From Flavobacteriaceae bacterium (GTDB lineage Bacteria > Bacteroidota > Bacteroidia > Flavobacteriales > Flavobacteriaceae): DNA of 64,000 nucleotides. Below, in pieces: positions 63,241-64,000 of this stretch; position 1 is the stretch's first letter, and the number at the start of each line of letters is the position of its first letter. A program made the position numbers and the translations under genes. The DNA lies in the NCBI GenBank assembly GCA_947456815.1, contig CANGTL010000006.1:1-64000 (forward strand). The letters run 5' to 3'. The notes beneath the pieces are model-generated. The model ran no database searches. It saw nothing but the letters and a program-made list of their open reading frames with translations, and was not told the origin of the DNA.

Positions 63241-63256
63241 ATTTGACCGGTCAAAT
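63241..63256. promoter_or_regulatory. 16-bp perfect palindrome, candidate MarR operator
   Basis: ATTTGACCGGTCAAAT is fully self-complementary and lies 29-44 bases before the MarR ATG. GC-containing palindromes of this length are rare by chance in such AT-rich DNA. MarR dimers bind sites of this size, so autoregulation is likely. Confidence 0.6.
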
Positions 63257-63284
63257 TTTGATATTGAATTTTTATACAATTCGT

Positions 63285-63716
63285 ATGGGAAGTATTGAAA
63301 CTATTAATTTTTATTTGCTTGACAAAGCAATTCGTACGTATCGGAACTACTCACAAAAGAAATTAAAAGAAAAAGGTTTTAATATCACAGTCGACCAATG
63401 GCTGATAATTAAAGTGCTTTTTGAAAATCCTGGAATTCCTCAAATTGATTTAGCAAAAAAGGTTTTTAAAGACAACGCTTCTGTGACTCGAATAATTGAT
63501 TTATTGGTCAAAGCAAAATACTTAGATCGCAAAACAAACCCGAAAGATCGCAGAACATCTATTTTAAAAGTTACCGCTTCGGGAGAAGAAATTATATACA
63601 AAGTTCAAGATTTGGTGCTGCAAAATAGAAGAAATGCCCAAGCGGGAATATCTATAGAAGACCTTGAAAATCTAAATCGCACCTTACAGAAAATAATTGT
63701 AAATTGTCAATCTTAA
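63285..63716 (+). CDS. MarR family transcriptional regulator
   Basis: This 143-residue protein starts MGSIETINFYLLDKAIR. It has a winged helix-turn-helix core: QWLIIKVLFENPGIPQIDLAKKVFKDNASVTRIIDLLVKAKYL (shown as continuous core by its ends), and the wing KTNPKDRRTSILKVT with the DRR motif. The longer frame begins with a TTG inside the palindrome and is rejected. Ligand and targets are unknown; the palindrome upstream suggests self-control. The neighbouring MBL hydrolase could be a target. Confidence 0.88.
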   Translation: MGSIETINFYLLDKAIRTYRNYSQKKLKEKGFNITVDQWLIIKVLFENPGIPQIDLAKKVFKDNASVTRIIDLLVKAKYLDRKTNPKDRRTSILKVTASGEEIIYKVQDLVLQNRRNAQAGISIEDLENLNRTLQKIIVNCQS

Positions 63717-63730
63717 AAACTCTTTTGGCT

Positions 63731-63817
63731 ATGTTGAAAATGATCTATTTCGTGACGCTTTTGTTTATTGCTTCCATTAAGTTTATTTTTTCAATTATTG
63801 AATCTTTTTGGCTTTAA
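63731..63817 (+). CDS. possible 28-residue membrane peptide
   Basis: A small ORF, MLKMIYFVTLLFIASIKFIF..., starts 14 bases after the MarR stop and is almost all hydrophobic, ending ESFWL. It could be a single-span peptide coupled to the MarR gene. Length is too short for statistical support. Confidence 0.3.
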   Translation: MLKMIYFVTLLFIASIKFIFSIIESFWL

Positions 63818-63881
63818 CCTAAATCAAATTCTTTCTTTTGAATCTTCGAGAAACCGAACGATGCTATTCATTGTTGTCCAT

Positions 63882-63948
63882 CCTAAATTATTGTTAACTA
63901 AACCTGATTATCTTACTAATCCTAATTATTTTTGACCATTCCTAAATA
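63882..63948 (+). repeat. four tandem about 20-bp imperfect repeats
   Basis: CCTAAATTA (63882), CCTGATTA (63903), CCTAATTA (63921) and CCTAAATA (63941) recur at 21, 18 and 20 bases directly before the last start codon. Spacing of two helical turns suggests regulator binding on one DNA face. Confidence 0.45.
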
Positions 63949-64000
63949 TGAAAAACATGAATTTAATTAAGTCCGCTTGTTTGTCAATTGCCTTAACATT
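63948..64000 (+). CDS. N-terminal fragment of an exported protein (runs off window)
   Basis: An ATG at 63948 opens MKNMNLIKSACLSIALT to the window edge, a likely signal peptide. Nothing more can be said. Confidence 0.45.
   Translation, partial: MKNMNLIKSACLSIALT

Overview
The window is a chromosomal segment of a member of the Bacteroidota, almost certainly Flavobacteriaceae and probably Flavobacterium. It is AT-rich. Many genes are preceded by the Bacteroidota sigma-ABfA -7 element TAnnTTTG rather than by sigma-70 boxes, and Shine-Dalgarno sequences are weak. The gene content is also typical: type IX secretion (T9SS) cargo and machinery, a PorP/SprF protein, the Bat aerotolerance operon, a TonB-dependent receptor with partner lipoproteins, a SUF iron-sulfur operon, and DUF3078/DUF2480 proteins. 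No rRNA, tRNA, CRISPR array, insertion sequence or prophage was seen.

Layout. 1-7.6 kb: 5' end of ileS, recO, porZ (T9SS), gdhA, an exported flavobacterial protein, a cystathionine gamma-synthase/lyase and a DinB protein. 7.7-14.3 kb: a forward run of ArsC-like reductase, DMT exporter, yicC, gmk, hexapeptide acyltransferase, nadD, iron alcohol dehydrogenase and gpsA. 14.4-17.1 kb: a small conserved unknown, pheS, another unknown and cvpA. 17.1-26.0 kb: an eight-gene reverse-strand Bat operon (moxR, DUF58, a BatD-like membrane protein, batA, batB, batC, batD, batE). 26.2-33.2 kb: accessory genes, namely an aldo/keto reductase, an AlbA_2-type protein, a reverse-strand set of exported proteins (T9SS type A cargo, coiled-coil protein, double retropepsin with PDZ, small exported protein), a metallophosphatase and a beta-barrel protein. 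33.2-35.6 kb: an antiquitin-type aldehyde dehydrogenase and 3-hydroxyanthranilate dioxygenase. 35.7-41.8 kb: a secreted nuclease/phosphatase-family protein divergent from a TonB-dependent receptor and two lipoproteins, a likely scavenging locus. 42.1-52.4 kb: a three-gene T9SS type B operon (2489-residue fibronectin-type-III adhesin, SprF-like protein, PorE-like OmpA protein). 52.6-54.9 kb: hflX and DUF3078. 54.9-62.1 kb: DUF2480 and the SUF genes T, E, S, D, C, B, A. 62.3-64.0 kb: MBL hydrolase, MarR regulator with a palindromic operator, a tiny membrane ORF and the start of another gene.

The most notable non-coding signal is a family of five dispersed, imperfectly palindromic intergenic repeats (about 261, 13222, 14892, 34966 and 57994). 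All lie in the same orientation relative to the gene upstream of them. Other signals worth checking are a palindrome between divergent -7 boxes at 36849-36884, a 16-bp palindrome before the MarR gene, and about 20-bp tandem repeats at the right edge. The type IX theme (PorZ, type A and type B cargo, SprF-like and PorE-like proteins) links several otherwise separate loci. No completely new system is proven here. The best candidates are the retropepsin/coiled-coil/T9SS-cargo set at 28221-31716, the nuclease-TonB receptor locus and the dispersed repeat family.
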